64,000 nucleotides of DNA, taken from the NCBI GenBank assembly GCA_022925895.1, contig JAKSYS010000167.1:1-64000 (forward strand), written 5' to 3'. Numbering within the stretch: position 1 is the stretch's first letter; each line of letters opens with the position of its first letter. Positions 33,770 through 44,866 of this stretch are shown here, one piece after another. The translations under genes and the position numbers were made by a program. This DNA is from Fragilaria crotonensis (Eukaryota; Bacillariophyta; Fragilariophyceae; Fragilariales; Fragilariaceae). The notes beneath the pieces are model-generated. The model worked only from the letters and a program-made list of their open reading frames with translations, did no database searches and was not told the DNA's origin.

Positions 33770-33791
33770 TCTGTGCTGATTTTGCGGCTGA
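33663..33791. repeat. Cluster of five TGCGGCTGA motifs in both orientations
   Basis: TGCGGCTGA occurs at 33663, 33674 and 33783, and its reverse complement TCAGCCGCA at 33715 and 33735. Five 9-mers within 130 bp in mixed orientation at the end of the Harbinger fragment suggest sub-terminal transposase binding sites or remains of the inverted terminus. Confidence 0.6.
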
Positions 33792-33800
33792 ATCGGATCC

Positions 33801-33955
33801 GATTAGAACAATGCAAGGAAATGACGTCGAGCCGTACCAATCAGCATGCTCTCCCTATGTTACTGTCTTACTGGAGTACTGTATCACCGTAGGTAGTACG
33901 TGAAAAGGTCAGTATTGTGACGTCATCATTGACGTCATTTCCTTGCATTCTAATC
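33801..33955. repeat. Inverted repeat, about 25 bp arms around a 102-bp spacer
   Basis: The left arm 33801-33828 (GATTAGAACAATGCAAGGAA then ATGACGTC) and right arm 33931-33955 (GACGTCATTTCCTTGCATTC then TAATC) are complementary apart from a 3-base indel. It could be a small foldback/MITE of about 155 bp or the end of the neighbouring element. TGACGTCA-like cores also match a CRE/bZIP-type site. Confidence 0.65.
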
Positions 33956-35151
33956 GAAACCGATTGGAACGGGCCTAATATATACACGACTACCGGTAGT
34001 TAGACCCCTATATGAATACACACAATAGAAAAGGAACGCCCTATCATCCTGTAATCACTTCTTCTTCATCAGCACGACAAAAATCAACCACAGAGACAAA
34101 CGAGGCAAACACACGATGAAATGCAGTTACTTTCGTCGATGATGACCACCGCAACTTATCAGGTAACTTATACTTGACACTCTGCAGTCAAGACTAGCAA
34201 AGCAACAAAATGTTTTGGTATGGTAATTCGGATACTAGCACAGCCTTGTACCGCTTCCCCTCACGTGTAGGGGGTTGCTAAGAATTGATAATGGCAGGTT
34301 CTTCATAACCGCCCACTCTATGCATTTCTACATGCCATTTTCTGTCTCATTGATGCAAAGCACAAATGATGTGTTGGCGCTCTGCTTGTTGCTTGTGTGG
34401 TGCAAATGTTCAAAATCAGTCTCGAAGCTGGGGACGACACAACTCCGTACGTGGTCAGTTTGTCACTCGTTGCAAGTCCATTTTCCTGTGTTTGCTGTGC
34501 CATTTCCAGTGGCAGGAATGAAATAGAAAGCGCACACAGCTGCTTTGATGGAAGTACCCTGAATTGCAACAATGGCTGATGTGTGCTTTTCGACTTCATA
34601 CTCGGAGTTCAATGATTGCACAAGTCTCATAGCATTCTATTTATTTAACTACGGCAACATCAAGAGTACAACACCAGATCTCCCGGGCAATACTGATGCA
34701 GTCAACCTTAACCACAGTTACTACCGCGGGCACGCATTAGTAAGTGATCGTTTGTCGCTGTTGTTAGTCAAGTGACACACAAGGGTGCGGTTAGTTAGTC
34801 AGTCAACTTGGAAGGTTGCAGTTGTTAACAAAGTAACTGCCGGGATTTCTGGAAATGTTTGTAAATGCATTTATCTCACTGCTGTCAAACGCAGCGGTAG
34901 TAATTTATCACCGAGACCTGATCGAATCCCATTGGAGATTGCGGAGTAGTACACATTGAGTCTTAACTGCGTATTTAGGTCGTTCCTTCTCCTCTAGTAG
35001 GGAGCTACATTTCGTCGCATAGACAGAATCTACCAGCCTCAATCGAATACGTTTAACGTCACCACACACGCCAACTGTGACATCGCACAAAAATCTTGCC
35101 GACATGAGGATTCATGTTGAAAAATTAGATGCGATGCTACACGCAATATGA
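33956..35151. other. Intergenic
   Basis: No supported gene. Open frames at 34275-34599 overlap on both strands and have no recognisable content. The last part should hold the 3' end of the minus-strand gene at 35152. Confidence 0.35.
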
Positions 35152-36660
35152 TTAGGTGGAGACTACCGCTACCAAATCGCGGATGAATCGAATCCCATGC
35201 TCAGTATCCACCAGCCCAAGCTTGCGAGCTGATTGAGCCCAATACAGTTTGCCTGAGCCAACGGTAGACTTACATGAAATGCTCTCCACGAACTTCTCCT
35301 TTAACTCATCAGACATGTCACTGCAACTCTCCCCGTGAAAATGAGACGAGCCCATATTTTGAGCAGCTTGATACAGCCCGAGAAGTGAAAAAGGGAAGTA
35401 TGCTGATCCCTTTTTGCGGCGATTCAGGGCTACGTGGCTACAATGCCGGCATCTGATGCCAACTTGGCGCAACGTTATTGGCTTGTTTCTGCCACGTGCA
35501 TGAGTCGAAAGGTCGTCTGCGGTGGCAGAGAACGCTTCGATCTGGCTTCTCAGCAAGATTTGGTAGGCAGACAATTTACTTTCGTCGTCTGGAAGAGCGA
35601 GCACGGCTGGGAGGAATTCGGGTACATCTGGTCCGATGGATTCAGCGGTATATACTGGCTGCGACGGTGCCGGGTTTGTTGGTGACGGAGCAGCACCCTC
35701 GCCTAGTCCTCCCCCGCTGTTCAGGGTAGCGGGATAAGGCATTGGGGTTGGCTGCATAGATTGGAAATTTGTTGTCTGAAGAGCAAAAGGCGGCAACCCA
35801 ACAGCTGCAGCACTCTGCAACCCCGGCCAAGGAGAGAACATCGCACCAAAGTTGGGCCCCATTGGTATTGATGTTGGTATAGCCGGATTTCCTGAAGCAG
35901 CAACTCCCATCAGTTGCTGTAAAAGCATCTGCCCAGCCAACGGGTTTGAAGTGATAAATTGGCCAGCGGCGGCGAGACGCGTCGCTTGCTGAAGTGCCAA
36001 AAGCGACGCGAGGTGAGGTGGCTGTCCCGGAAAGACCGTGTCTGCCGCAGATGAAAGAAGCGCAGACTGCATGGATGGTGAAAGTTGAGACCACGAACTA
36101 ATTGCAGTCTGTATCTGCTGCTGTTGCTGCTGATGCATTTGATGCGGAGCATGCTGTACCGTTCCCATTCGTGGCGGTAAAAAAGTCGGGTGGACAGGAA
36201 GGGAATGCATTATATTTGGCCCTTGCTGCTCTGACGTTCTCGCCATTAAAGCCGCTGCAACAAATCGTTCTGAGTTCCCCTCCTTCGCTTCATTCTCACT
36301 TGACGAGTTCTGTATTGCGGTATCGCGAGAATCAGAAGTCGACGACGATGCGACCCGGCTCCGTTTTCGACTCTTGTCCCGATCCTTTCCCTTTGTTGAT
36401 GCCTTTCTCTTCCTCGCAGACGCCACGGGTTGATTCAGATGCGAAGAATTTTGGATGTCATCATCTTCCTCGGTCTCATTCATTGAAATTTGATTGGTGA
36501 AACCAGATCCTGCATCAACAGGGCCGTAACGTTGGCTCGCAGCCATCGTCAGGGATGCATCGTCATTACTATTCAACGCGGACGTTGAGCCCTCGTTTCC
36601 GTGTTGTTCAGGAGTATTGCTCCTCGACGAAGCCATTGCGGACAGCTCTTCGATGATCAC
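35152..36660 (-). CDS. RCRHC-family protein (diatom-type, unknown function), paralogue 2
   Basis: 502 residues, no intron; start at 36660 or at the ATG eight codons on (36636, MASSRSNTPEQHG). The N-terminal third is Ser/Asn-rich with a strong basic cluster, RKRKASTKGKDRDKSRKRSR (about residues 80-105), an evident nuclear localisation signal. A His/Gln tract (HQMHQQQQQQIQ) and the motif SMQSALLSS...PPHLASLLALQQATRL follow. The conserved C-terminal part starts near residue 358: YQILLRSQIEAF, HARGRNKPITLRQVGIRCRH, RRKKGSAYFPFSLLGLYQAA, KLYWAQSARKLGLVDTEHGI. Cys404-x2-Cys407 with Cys446 and Cys463 are candidate zinc ligands, all matched in paralogue 1. The conserved part is clearly more alike between the paralogues than the linkers. 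A nuclear role is inferred from the NLS; the biochemical role is unknown. Confidence 0.8.
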   Translation of the reverse strand: MIIEELSAMASSRSNTPEQHGNEGSTSALNSNDDASLTMAASQRYGPVDAGSGFTNQISMNETEEDDDIQNSSHLNQPVASARKRKASTKGKDRDKSRKRSRVASSSTSDSRDTAIQNSSSENEAKEGNSERFVAAALMARTSEQQGPNIMHSLPVHPTFLPPRMGTVQHAPHQMHQQQQQQIQTAISSWSQLSPSMQSALLSSAADTVFPGQPPHLASLLALQQATRLAAAGQFITSNPLAGQMLLQQLMGVAASGNPAIPTSIPMGPNFGAMFSPWPGLQSAAAVGLPPFALQTTNFQSMQPTPMPYPATLNSGGGLGEGAAPSPTNPAPSQPVYTAESIGPDVPEFLPAVLALPDDESKLSAYQILLRSQIEAFSATADDLSTHARGRNKPITLRQVGIRCRHCSHVALNRRKKGSAYFPFSLLGLYQAAQNMGSSHFHGESCSDMSDELKEKFVESISCKSTVGSGKLYWAQSARKLGLVDTEHGIRFIRDLVAVVST

Positions 36661-37218
36661 CAGTGCTTTGTTTGGTCGATCTCCTGTGACAAGTTAAGTG
36701 TGTCGGTGGTCAGAGGTCGTCATGAAATGGCGCTTGAGTTGTACAAGGCGACAAGCAGTGACCTCAGTGTGTGATGCGAGACGACAGTTGCGATTTCCAG
36801 CTGACCGTGCGTACTAGGAGCGGTACTCATCAACGGCGAAATAAATTCCATCTGCTGCATCTGCGTAAGAAATCGGATTCCTAGCTCCCTTGGTAAGGAA
36901 CGTGATACTTAAGAACAAGAACCCTGCTTTTTCTGCACTTAGATGCAGACAATGATTTCAAGGGGTCCGTCGACTCTGTGAGCTACTCTGCCGTACCTGG
37001 CACACGATGTGGACCTCCGTCGCAGCAACGCACTAGACGTACTCCGAGTATGCGTCATCTGCCTGCTGCTGACACTCACCCATCCGGGATAACCGGGATT
37101 TGCGCCTACTAGCTAGTAGTACGGTCGTATCCACTGGGAGTACTAGTAGTACCAGGTACTACAGTACTCGGAGTAGTCTACTCCGAACTGGTACTCTACT
37201 GTTTACTAAACTCTTCTA
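36661..37218. other. Upstream region of RCRHC paralogue 2
   Basis: This should hold the promoter and 5' UTR of the minus-strand gene. A GTAC-rich island with TACTCGGAGTAGTCTACTCC lies at about 37140-37200. Nothing else seen. Confidence 0.4.
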
Positions 37219-37228
37219 TACGAGTACA

Positions 37229-37857
37229 GGGACATCCGGAATTCCTTCTTATTCTGTTAGTGCATGACACAGATAACTACGTAGATTTAAAACTGAAATT
37301 TCATCAATATACAAAACTGAATACGTTCATTGCGATGTCGGAAGAGTATTGGCTAGCGTGCGAGCCAGCGTGGCATCGTGGCGAACTTATTTACGAGAAG
37401 AAATCTGATCGTGAACTTATTTACGAGAAGAAATCTTCTCGTGAACTTATTTACGAGAAGAATTCTTCTCATGAACTTATTCATAAGAAGAAATCTTCTT
37501 ATGAACTTATTTAAGAGAAGATTTCATCCTGTCAATACACTTTCTCGTAGAAGTCTAACTTAAAAACGAGAAGGTATCTAATCGTGAACTTATTTACGAG
37601 AAGAAATCTTCTCATCAACTTATTTAAGAGAAGAAATCTTCTCATCAACTTATACATGAGAAGCTTTCTAATCGTGGACTTATTTACGAGAAGAAATAAC
37701 CTCCGAGCCTGCCAAGCCCCCACTTGCATTCATGACGCCAGCCAGTATCCATTGACGTTATTTATTAAGCGGTCGTGTGTCACGTGACTCGATTTGACAG
37801 CCCAAAAAAACTCTCGGTAAAGTGAGGTTCAAGAAGGAATTCCGGATGTCCCAGTCG
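37229..37857. mobile_element. Short TIR (MITE-like) element carrying a minisatellite
   Basis: GGGACATCCGGAATTCCTTC (37229-37248, continuing TT to 37250) is matched perfectly in reverse complement at 37831-37852: a 22-bp terminal inverted repeat about 600 bp apart. TACGAGTACA occurs directly left of the left arm (37219-37228) and again at 37858-37867, as a 9-10 bp target duplication would, which is the size made by Mutator-like transposases. Between the arms lies a 30-bp minisatellite and no transposase, so the element is non-autonomous. The right arm is separated from the putative duplication by five bases, and the flank motif is common in GTAC islands, so the duplication is less certain than the inverted repeat. 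Confidence 0.65.
37381..37700 (+). repeat. Minisatellite, 30-bp unit, about ten copies
   Basis: The unit is GTGAACTTATTTACGAGAAG followed by AAATCTTCTC; nine units are clear and one is degenerate. Each unit holds a near-palindrome ACGAGAAGAAATCTTCTCGT, so single strands can form serial hairpins. The array is open in frame for part of its length (ELIYEKKSSR repeats), a consequence of the 30-bp period, without a convincing gene around it. Confidence 0.85.
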
Positions 37858-37867
37858 TACGAGTACA

Positions 37868-38316
37868 TTGATTGTTTATCATACGTCTTACGTCTTTTCT
37901 AGTTGCATTCATTTTGCTGGCACTTTCGGGCAGGCTGGAATTGTTCAGGGTACTGGAAGTACTCGTACCTGTGTACGCATACCATGGCCGACAGCCGATG
38001 GACACATGGACACACGACCCATGACCCATGCGACCCATGACCCATGACCGAAAGTTAAGTACCTGTACCTGTTGTAATACTACTCGTACATATATACATG
38101 AGGATAGGACGAGAGAGTTCTCATTTTTGCTACTCTAGGGGTAGCAGGTCTACTTGTACCTGGTAAGGCGTACTCCGAGTACTACATACCGGTAGTTAGT
38201 ACTCCGAGTACCTCGTTCTTATCATATACGTAGTCTGTGTATGTAAATACGATGTTCGATGTTTCATACGCACTTTTCATTATACTGCAGCATATTGGCG
38301 CATTTGACCTTTCAAT
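37868..38316. other. Intergenic with GTAC island
   Basis: No gene. CCATGACCCATG-type short repeats near 38015-38050 and two copies of TACTCCGAGTAC (about 38167-38215) are present. Confidence 0.45.
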
Positions 38317-38478
38317 TGATTCGATTCGTACGTAGTAGACTACACGAGTAGGATATACGTAACCGACAGTACCGTACGCATACGGTATACGACACGATAT
38401 GACACGACGATATTAACTTATAATTTCTATTATCGACTCGATTACGTTCGATCTTCTTTTCACGCCGTATTTCGCTCA
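38317..38478 (+). repeat. 5' LTR of the first full Copia element
   Basis: 162 bp, starting TGATTCGATTCGTA and ending TTTCGCTCA. It is unusually short for a Copia LTR and holds CGTACGCATACGGTATACG-type inverted motifs. GTTTATCAGACCC follows it and is the likely primer-binding site; it also resembles a tRNA anticodon-arm complement, but the tRNA is uncertain. Confidence 0.9.
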
Positions 38479-41400
38479 GTTTATCAGACCCAATCATCAT
38501 AGCCTACGACCTAATGGGCAATGGGAGATGGAAATGGGTCAAGAGATGAAGCTCTCGCCCTTTCCTGAGGCATTGGCGCCTCGAAACTGCGAAAACATGC
38601 GTCATGAACATGTTTTCCTTGATACGAGCCTGGACATGCCTCGAACTGTCTACCAGCAGTGAACCATTGCATGACCGATGACGCATGCGGCCTGTTTGGG
38701 AGATTTGCTTGAGTATAGTGTATAGCCCATCAGATTGACTATCAAATGCGATCGACGGGGTTGAAGGGACGCCTCCATTCCCCCTCATGTCATCAGAGGG
38801 AAACGCTTCAGCGAAATCTGCAATATTTAAATATTGTATAGGAACTACAATTACTGATATAAACATATCACACGAACACATGGCATTATGCCTTGAATAC
38901 GACCATATTGGTATTATAATACCAAATATACGAGTTACACGTTACTAAGGAAGGGAACCCGATCGTTTGGATCTTTATTCAACGATCTTTTCCGACGACC
39001 TCGATCGAATTTCAGATATAAAAGACCCTTCTTTGGTGAACAGAATCAAGATGGCAGCCGTAAATGCTATGCGTACCATGCTCGTCCGCATTGGGTTCAC
39101 AAACCCCGCAGCGCAAGTAATCGTCGATGATCAGGGGATGGACACTCTGGAAGAGATTCAGCTCCTAACCGACGACGAAATCGAAAACCTTTGCAAGGTA
39201 ATCCGTCGACCCGGTGGAACGATCCCAGGACCGAACCCTGGAGATGCGCCTGTGAACGATCCAGGCACCCCCGTCAGCTTACGGGCTGAAAACCACCTTA
39301 AACTGTTGGCGTTCTATTTGCGTCATCAGAAACGAATCAGTAGAGCTGTTAACGTCGTACCCTACGCGAGCTTCGTGACTTCGAAATGACTTACAAAGCT
39401 CCTGACGACCCACCGACTATCAATCCCAAAGACTGGCCCAAGACCATGGAAAGCGTCCATGAATACTTGCGATCCTACCTTGGTGAACAGAAGATTCCAC
39501 TCGCATACGTTGTGAGAAAGGATGAAGCTGTCCCGATTACGGACCCCGAGGGGTTATGCCACAATCCAAGATGAAATGATAGCTCGTGCGAGCCACCGCA
39601 CCTTTGGACCTGATGGCACAATTATACCCGACCCGACATATATTACCAACCGCGAGAAGGTATGGGAAATCATTGCGAAGATAACTCGTGACCAATCCTG
39701 CTGGACTTACGTTAAACCAGCCCAAAGGACACGCGACGGCCGTATGGCCTACGAGGGATTGTATAAACACTTCCTCGGACCGAATAATGTCGATAACATG
39801 GCCTCGATGGCCGAAGACAAACTGAAGACGACCGTTTATAACGGCGAACAACGTCGTTGGGACTTCGAGAAGTACATTAATGTACACAAGTCACAACACT
39901 CGATCATGGAAGGACTAGTTGAGCACGGATATACAGGAATTGACCCGCGCTCCAAGGTTCGTTACCTCCTCGACGGCATTAAGACCGATAAATTTGACTC
40001 TGTCAAGACTCGTATCATGTCTGATGCCGCACTCCGAAACGACTTTGACGCTTGCGTTACGTTGTATCAGGATTTTATCAAACAGACATTGAAGTCGAAG
40101 ACGACCCCGACCGTGGGCATATCTGAGGTAAGGACAAACGCTGGCGGGTCCAAGCGCAAGTCCGAAGCCGTTGAAGATCGTTATTACACCAAAGCGGAAT
40201 ACGATGCCCTTTCCGCTGATGCCAAGAGAGAACTCGCAACGAAACGCCTAAAACGTGGCCACAAACCCGGCGCCAAGGACAGTCGAGTCCTTAAGGGCAC
40301 GAAGGCGAAAGAGAAGTCAAAGGATTCAAACGCGGAGGTCATCAAGAACCTAAAAGCAGTGAAGCGTAGTGTCGCCCAGCTTACAAAACAGACGGCCCCC
40401 GCCGATGATGAATCCTCTGGACTCTTCACCAAAACCGACTCCGAAGGGGAACCAAAGAAGGTTACCTCCTAGTAAGTCCCCGAATAGGTCCAATTCGGCT
40501 CTCACTCGCCAGACAAAGAAGGCCAGCAAGTGACAGCAATGCGAGTGCCGGACCTTGTCGATCCTTCGAACGCTTGGATCAATCGATGTGAACGTCATTG
40601 AATCCAGAACGGACCTCGATTCGCATGCAGATCAATGCGCGATAGGTTCTAACGCCTTAGTAACCCATGATTTTGACCGACCAATCAACGTCTCGGGCTA
40701 CGACCCAAACGGCCCAATCAATCGAAATCTACGAACTGTATCCGCTGCTCTGGCTTACGATGACGCACTGAGCGGCGAGACAGTTATACTGGTGATTCAT
40801 CAAGCAATTTTGATACCAGACCTCGCCCATAATTTATTGTCGACGATGCAACTGCGGCTTAATGACGTGATCGTGAACGATGTACCTCGTTTCCTCACCG
40901 ACAATCCAACGTTGCTTACTCACTCACTCGTCGTTCCGACGGATGACTTCGACCAACCGTACGTCATTCCGCTGACGTTATACGGTGTGGCTTCATCATT
41001 TCCAACGCGAAAACCAACGATACAGGAATATGAGACGCTACCACACATCACCCTCACAGGTGAAGAACCTGCCTACGACCCACACGACACTTCGTTGGCA
41101 GACCACGAGAACGCTCTCGCCAGAGCGGTATTGGAAACGGGGGACCGTATCGGTTCTCCTCCGCCAAGGCGCCTCTGTGCAGTTTCCAAAACCACTCTTG
41201 AGCATATAGTTCCCGACCGAACCCTGTTGTCCTTACAACAGATCTCGACCGTGCATAACGATGCAATGCTCCATTCCACGATGCGAACGAACATTTCGGC
41301 AATTCGCTCGACGACAACGAGCGGACAATTAACTCCACAGGTCCTAGCGACCAACTGGGGTATCGACGTTAAAACTGCCGCAAGGACAGTTAAGGCAACT

Positions 41401-44400
41401 ACTCAAAGGGGAATTCGAACGGTACTACACCCAACCCTGTCTCGTCGTTTTCGCACGAATGATAGGCAACTGCGTTACCGTCGACTCCCCATCAATTGCT
41501 TTACCGATACATTGTTTTCGAACACCACCTCGCGGCGCAACAATAGGTGTGCGCAAGTATTCGCGACGCCTGATGGTTGGTGCCGGGCGTTCCCAATGTC
41601 AAGGAAATCCCAAGCGCATGAGGGATTGTCCCTCTTACTTCAGCGAGAGGGCGCTGAACACGATGATAATGGATGGGGCAAATGAACAGACCAGGGGCCA
41701 ATTCCGCAGGAAGTGCCGGGAAGCTGGGATTCGGGTGAAACAAACTGAACCCTATACCCCATGGTCCAATGCCGCGGAGGCGGCGATTCGCGAACTCAAG
41801 AAGGGCGTTGGTCGGCAAATGGTTCGATCAAGAGCTCCTAAGAGGTTATGGGACGATTGTTTGGAGCGAGAAGCCTACGTTCGGTCCCTAACAGCGCACG
41901 ACATATACCGATTAGACGGACAAGTACCCGAGACACTTGTCAGCGGCGAAACGGCCGACATTTCTCCGTTCGCGGCCTTTAAATGGTACGAATGGATCCT
42001 TTTTGGGACACGTCCGTGACGTACCCCGACGACACGATGGTCCTTGGCCGTGACCTCGGACCAGCAATAGACATCGGACCTGCCATGACCCGAAAGATCC
42101 TGAAGGCGAATGGCAAGGTTGTCTATCGTTCTACTGCTCGGTCATTGACAGCTGATGAGATGGCTGATGAAACCATGACAAGAGAAAGAAAGAAATTCGA
42201 CGAATCGATAACAAAGCTTCTTGGTGATTCTTTCAAGTATGAGGATTTCACCAGCGATCCGGAACTGGAAGACCTTGCTTGGTACCCCATCGTACGAGCC
42301 ATATGACGACGATGACGAAGGAGGCTTCCCAGTACCACCCGACGACGACGAAGCTGACCCCGATACGTACGACCAATACGTGGGAGCAGAAGTCGTATTG
42401 CCGATAGGGGACACCATGATGAGCGCGAAGGTCCGTGGACGTAAACGCCAACATGATGGGACTCTCGTCGGTAAGGCCAACCCAAACCCAATCCTCGATA
42501 CACGCACGTATGAGGTTGAATTTATGGACGGACAGAAGGCCGAACTCACCGCAAACGTAATCGCACAAAACATGTACGCACAGTGCGACAGTGAGGGAAA
42601 TCAATACTTACTCCTCGCTGGAATCGTCGGCCACAGAAAAGACAACTCTGCGGTCGAAAAGAAGGATATGTACATCCGCCACGGATCGAATCTGCAACTA
42701 CGAAAGACCACAAAGGATGGAGCCTATGCGTCGAATGGAAGGATGGGAGTACCTCCTGGGAACGGCTCGCAAGCCTTAAGGAGTCAAACCCTGTGGAAGT
42801 TGCAGACTACGCCATCACACGTCATTGCCGCTGTTAATAAACGTTACCATAAGACGCACAAGTTTGGGATCAAAATACCCAAGTCATATGATGACTGCGT
42901 ACGTATCCAAGGAAAATGGTAATACACTTTGGCAAGTGCCATTCGAAGGTATAGTTTCAAGATATTGACGATGAATCAACCCCACCAACCTTTCAAGAAA
43001 TGCGATGCCACATGGTTTATGACGTTAAGATGGAGAACTTTCAGCGGAAAGCACGACTCGTCGCTGGGGACACATGACCGAGGTATCTTCAGCGACAACA
43101 ACCTACGCTAGCGTCGTTTCGAGAGAATCTGTCAGGATTGCCCTGACCCTGGCAGCGCTCAACGATTTGGAAGTTAAGACAGCCGACATCGAAAATGCGT
43201 ACTTGACAGCGCCAATCGGAGAGAAAATCTGGTGCACGTTGGGACCAGAATTCGGCGGCGATGCTGGCAAGCGTGCCATCATCGTTCGCGCACTATACGG
43301 ATTAAAGTCAGCCGGTGCTTCCTTCCGGAATCATCTTGCTGATTGCATGCGTCACCTTGGATGGGAATCATGCAAGGTGGACCAGGACGTTTGGTTAAAA
43401 CCAAAACCCGAAGTCCGAAAGGATGATGGATACCAATACTACGCCTATTGTCTTCTCTACGTTGACGACATATTAATGATCCACCACGCAGGTGAAAAGG
43501 CACTACGAGAAATCGACCATTTCTTTAAAACAAAACCCAACTCGATAGGGGACCCTGAGTTCTATCTCGGATCCAATCTCCGTCCAATGAGGTTACCGAA
43601 CGGTGTGAAAGCATGGGGAATGAGTTCAAGTAAATACATTCAAGCGTCAGTCGCAATTGTGAAGGCGTACCATTCACGAATGTGTCCGTCACGGAAATGG
43701 GCAAAGCGAACAACAGGTCCTTTCCCTTGCGACTATTCTCCTGAACTCGACACGACAGATCTACTGGACCACGAGAAGTCTACCTTCTATCAGTCACAGA
43801 TTGGAGTACTGCGATGGATCGTAGAACTCGGTCGAATTGACATAATTACGGAAGTGTCAGAACTATCATCGATGCTCGCGATGCCACGCGAAGGACATCT
43901 CGATGCCGTCTTCCATATATTCAATTATTTGGAAAAGCAACATAACGCGCGGATCGTTTTCGATCCGAGCTACCCGTCTATCGACATGACGACATTCAAG
44001 ACGGAATGTGATTGGAAAGCCTTTTATGGCGAGGCGCGAGAAGCCTTACCACCGAACGCACCAACACCACGTGGTAAGGACGTTGACTTGCGAATGTTTG
44101 TCGACTCCGACCATGCCGGTGACAAGCGAACAGGACGATCAAGAACAGGCTTCATTATTTTCTTGAACATGGCACCGATTGTTTGGTTCTCGAAGAAGCA
44201 AGCAACGATCGAGACCAGTGTCTTCGGCGCTGAATTTGTCACGATGAAGCAAGGCATGGAATGCCTACGTGGATTACGCTATAAGTTACGGATGATGGGA
44301 GTGGCAATCTCGGGCCCTTCGTTTATTTATGGCAATAACATGTCTGTTATCCACAACACACAACGACCCGAGTCCGTACTGAAGAAGAAATCCAATGCGA

Positions 44401-44704
44401 TCTGCTATCATGCAATTCGGGAAGCGGTAGCTATGGGCGAATGCCTTACCGGCCACGTTTCCACCCACAATAATCCTGCAGATATTTGCACGAAGATTAT
44501 ACCGGGAGGGCGAAAGCGAGACCATCTGATTGGACTCCTCCTCCACGAGGACATCGCCGACTACACTTGACTTCCCCCTCACTGAGGTCCGCGGGTTTAC
44601 ATGGGTTCCCCTGGTGTTGTCCACGACGCACCTAAATGTCAGTGTACCATTACTCCTCGACGACGACTTAATGCACCACATTAGCTACATTAACTCGAGG
44701 GGAC

Positions 44705-44866
44705 TGATTCGATTCGTAGGTAGTAGACTACACGAGTAGGATATACGTAACCGACAGTACCGTACGCATACGGTATACGACACGATATGACACGACGATA
44801 TTAACTTATAATTTCTATTATCGACTCGATTACGTTCGATCTTCTTTTCACGCCGTATTTCGCTCA
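44705..44866 (+). repeat. 3' LTR of the first full Copia element
   Basis: 162 bp, about one difference from the 5' LTR, preceded by a purine tract and followed by CAAT, which also precedes the 5' LTR. Confidence 0.9.

Larger units (their letters stand above)
38317..44866 (+). mobile_element. Ty1/copia element (diatom CoDi-like), young, with broken frames
   Basis: Two 162-bp LTRs, 38317-38478 and 44705-44866 (TG...CA), differ at about one position, so the insertion is recent. CAAT flanks both outer ends (38313-38316 and 44867-44870), a likely short target duplication. A purine tract CTCGAGGGGA precedes the 3' LTR. Parts in order: gag-like region about 39.0-40.5 kb; aspartic protease near 40.6 kb (LDSHAD); integrase about 41.3-42.1 kb; reverse transcriptase about 43.0-43.8 kb with YVDDI; RNase H about 44.1-44.5 kb (FVDSDHAGDKRTG, HNNPADICTK). 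This gag-protease-integrase-RT-RNase H order defines Copia. The frames carry about half a dozen breaks, so this copy is not coding-complete although all parts are present. Confidence 0.9.

Noticed and set aside
37381-37700. CRISPR-like array or repeat-protein gene
   Set aside because: Units are contiguous without unique spacers, several frames are open because the period is 30 bp, and the DNA is eukaryotic.
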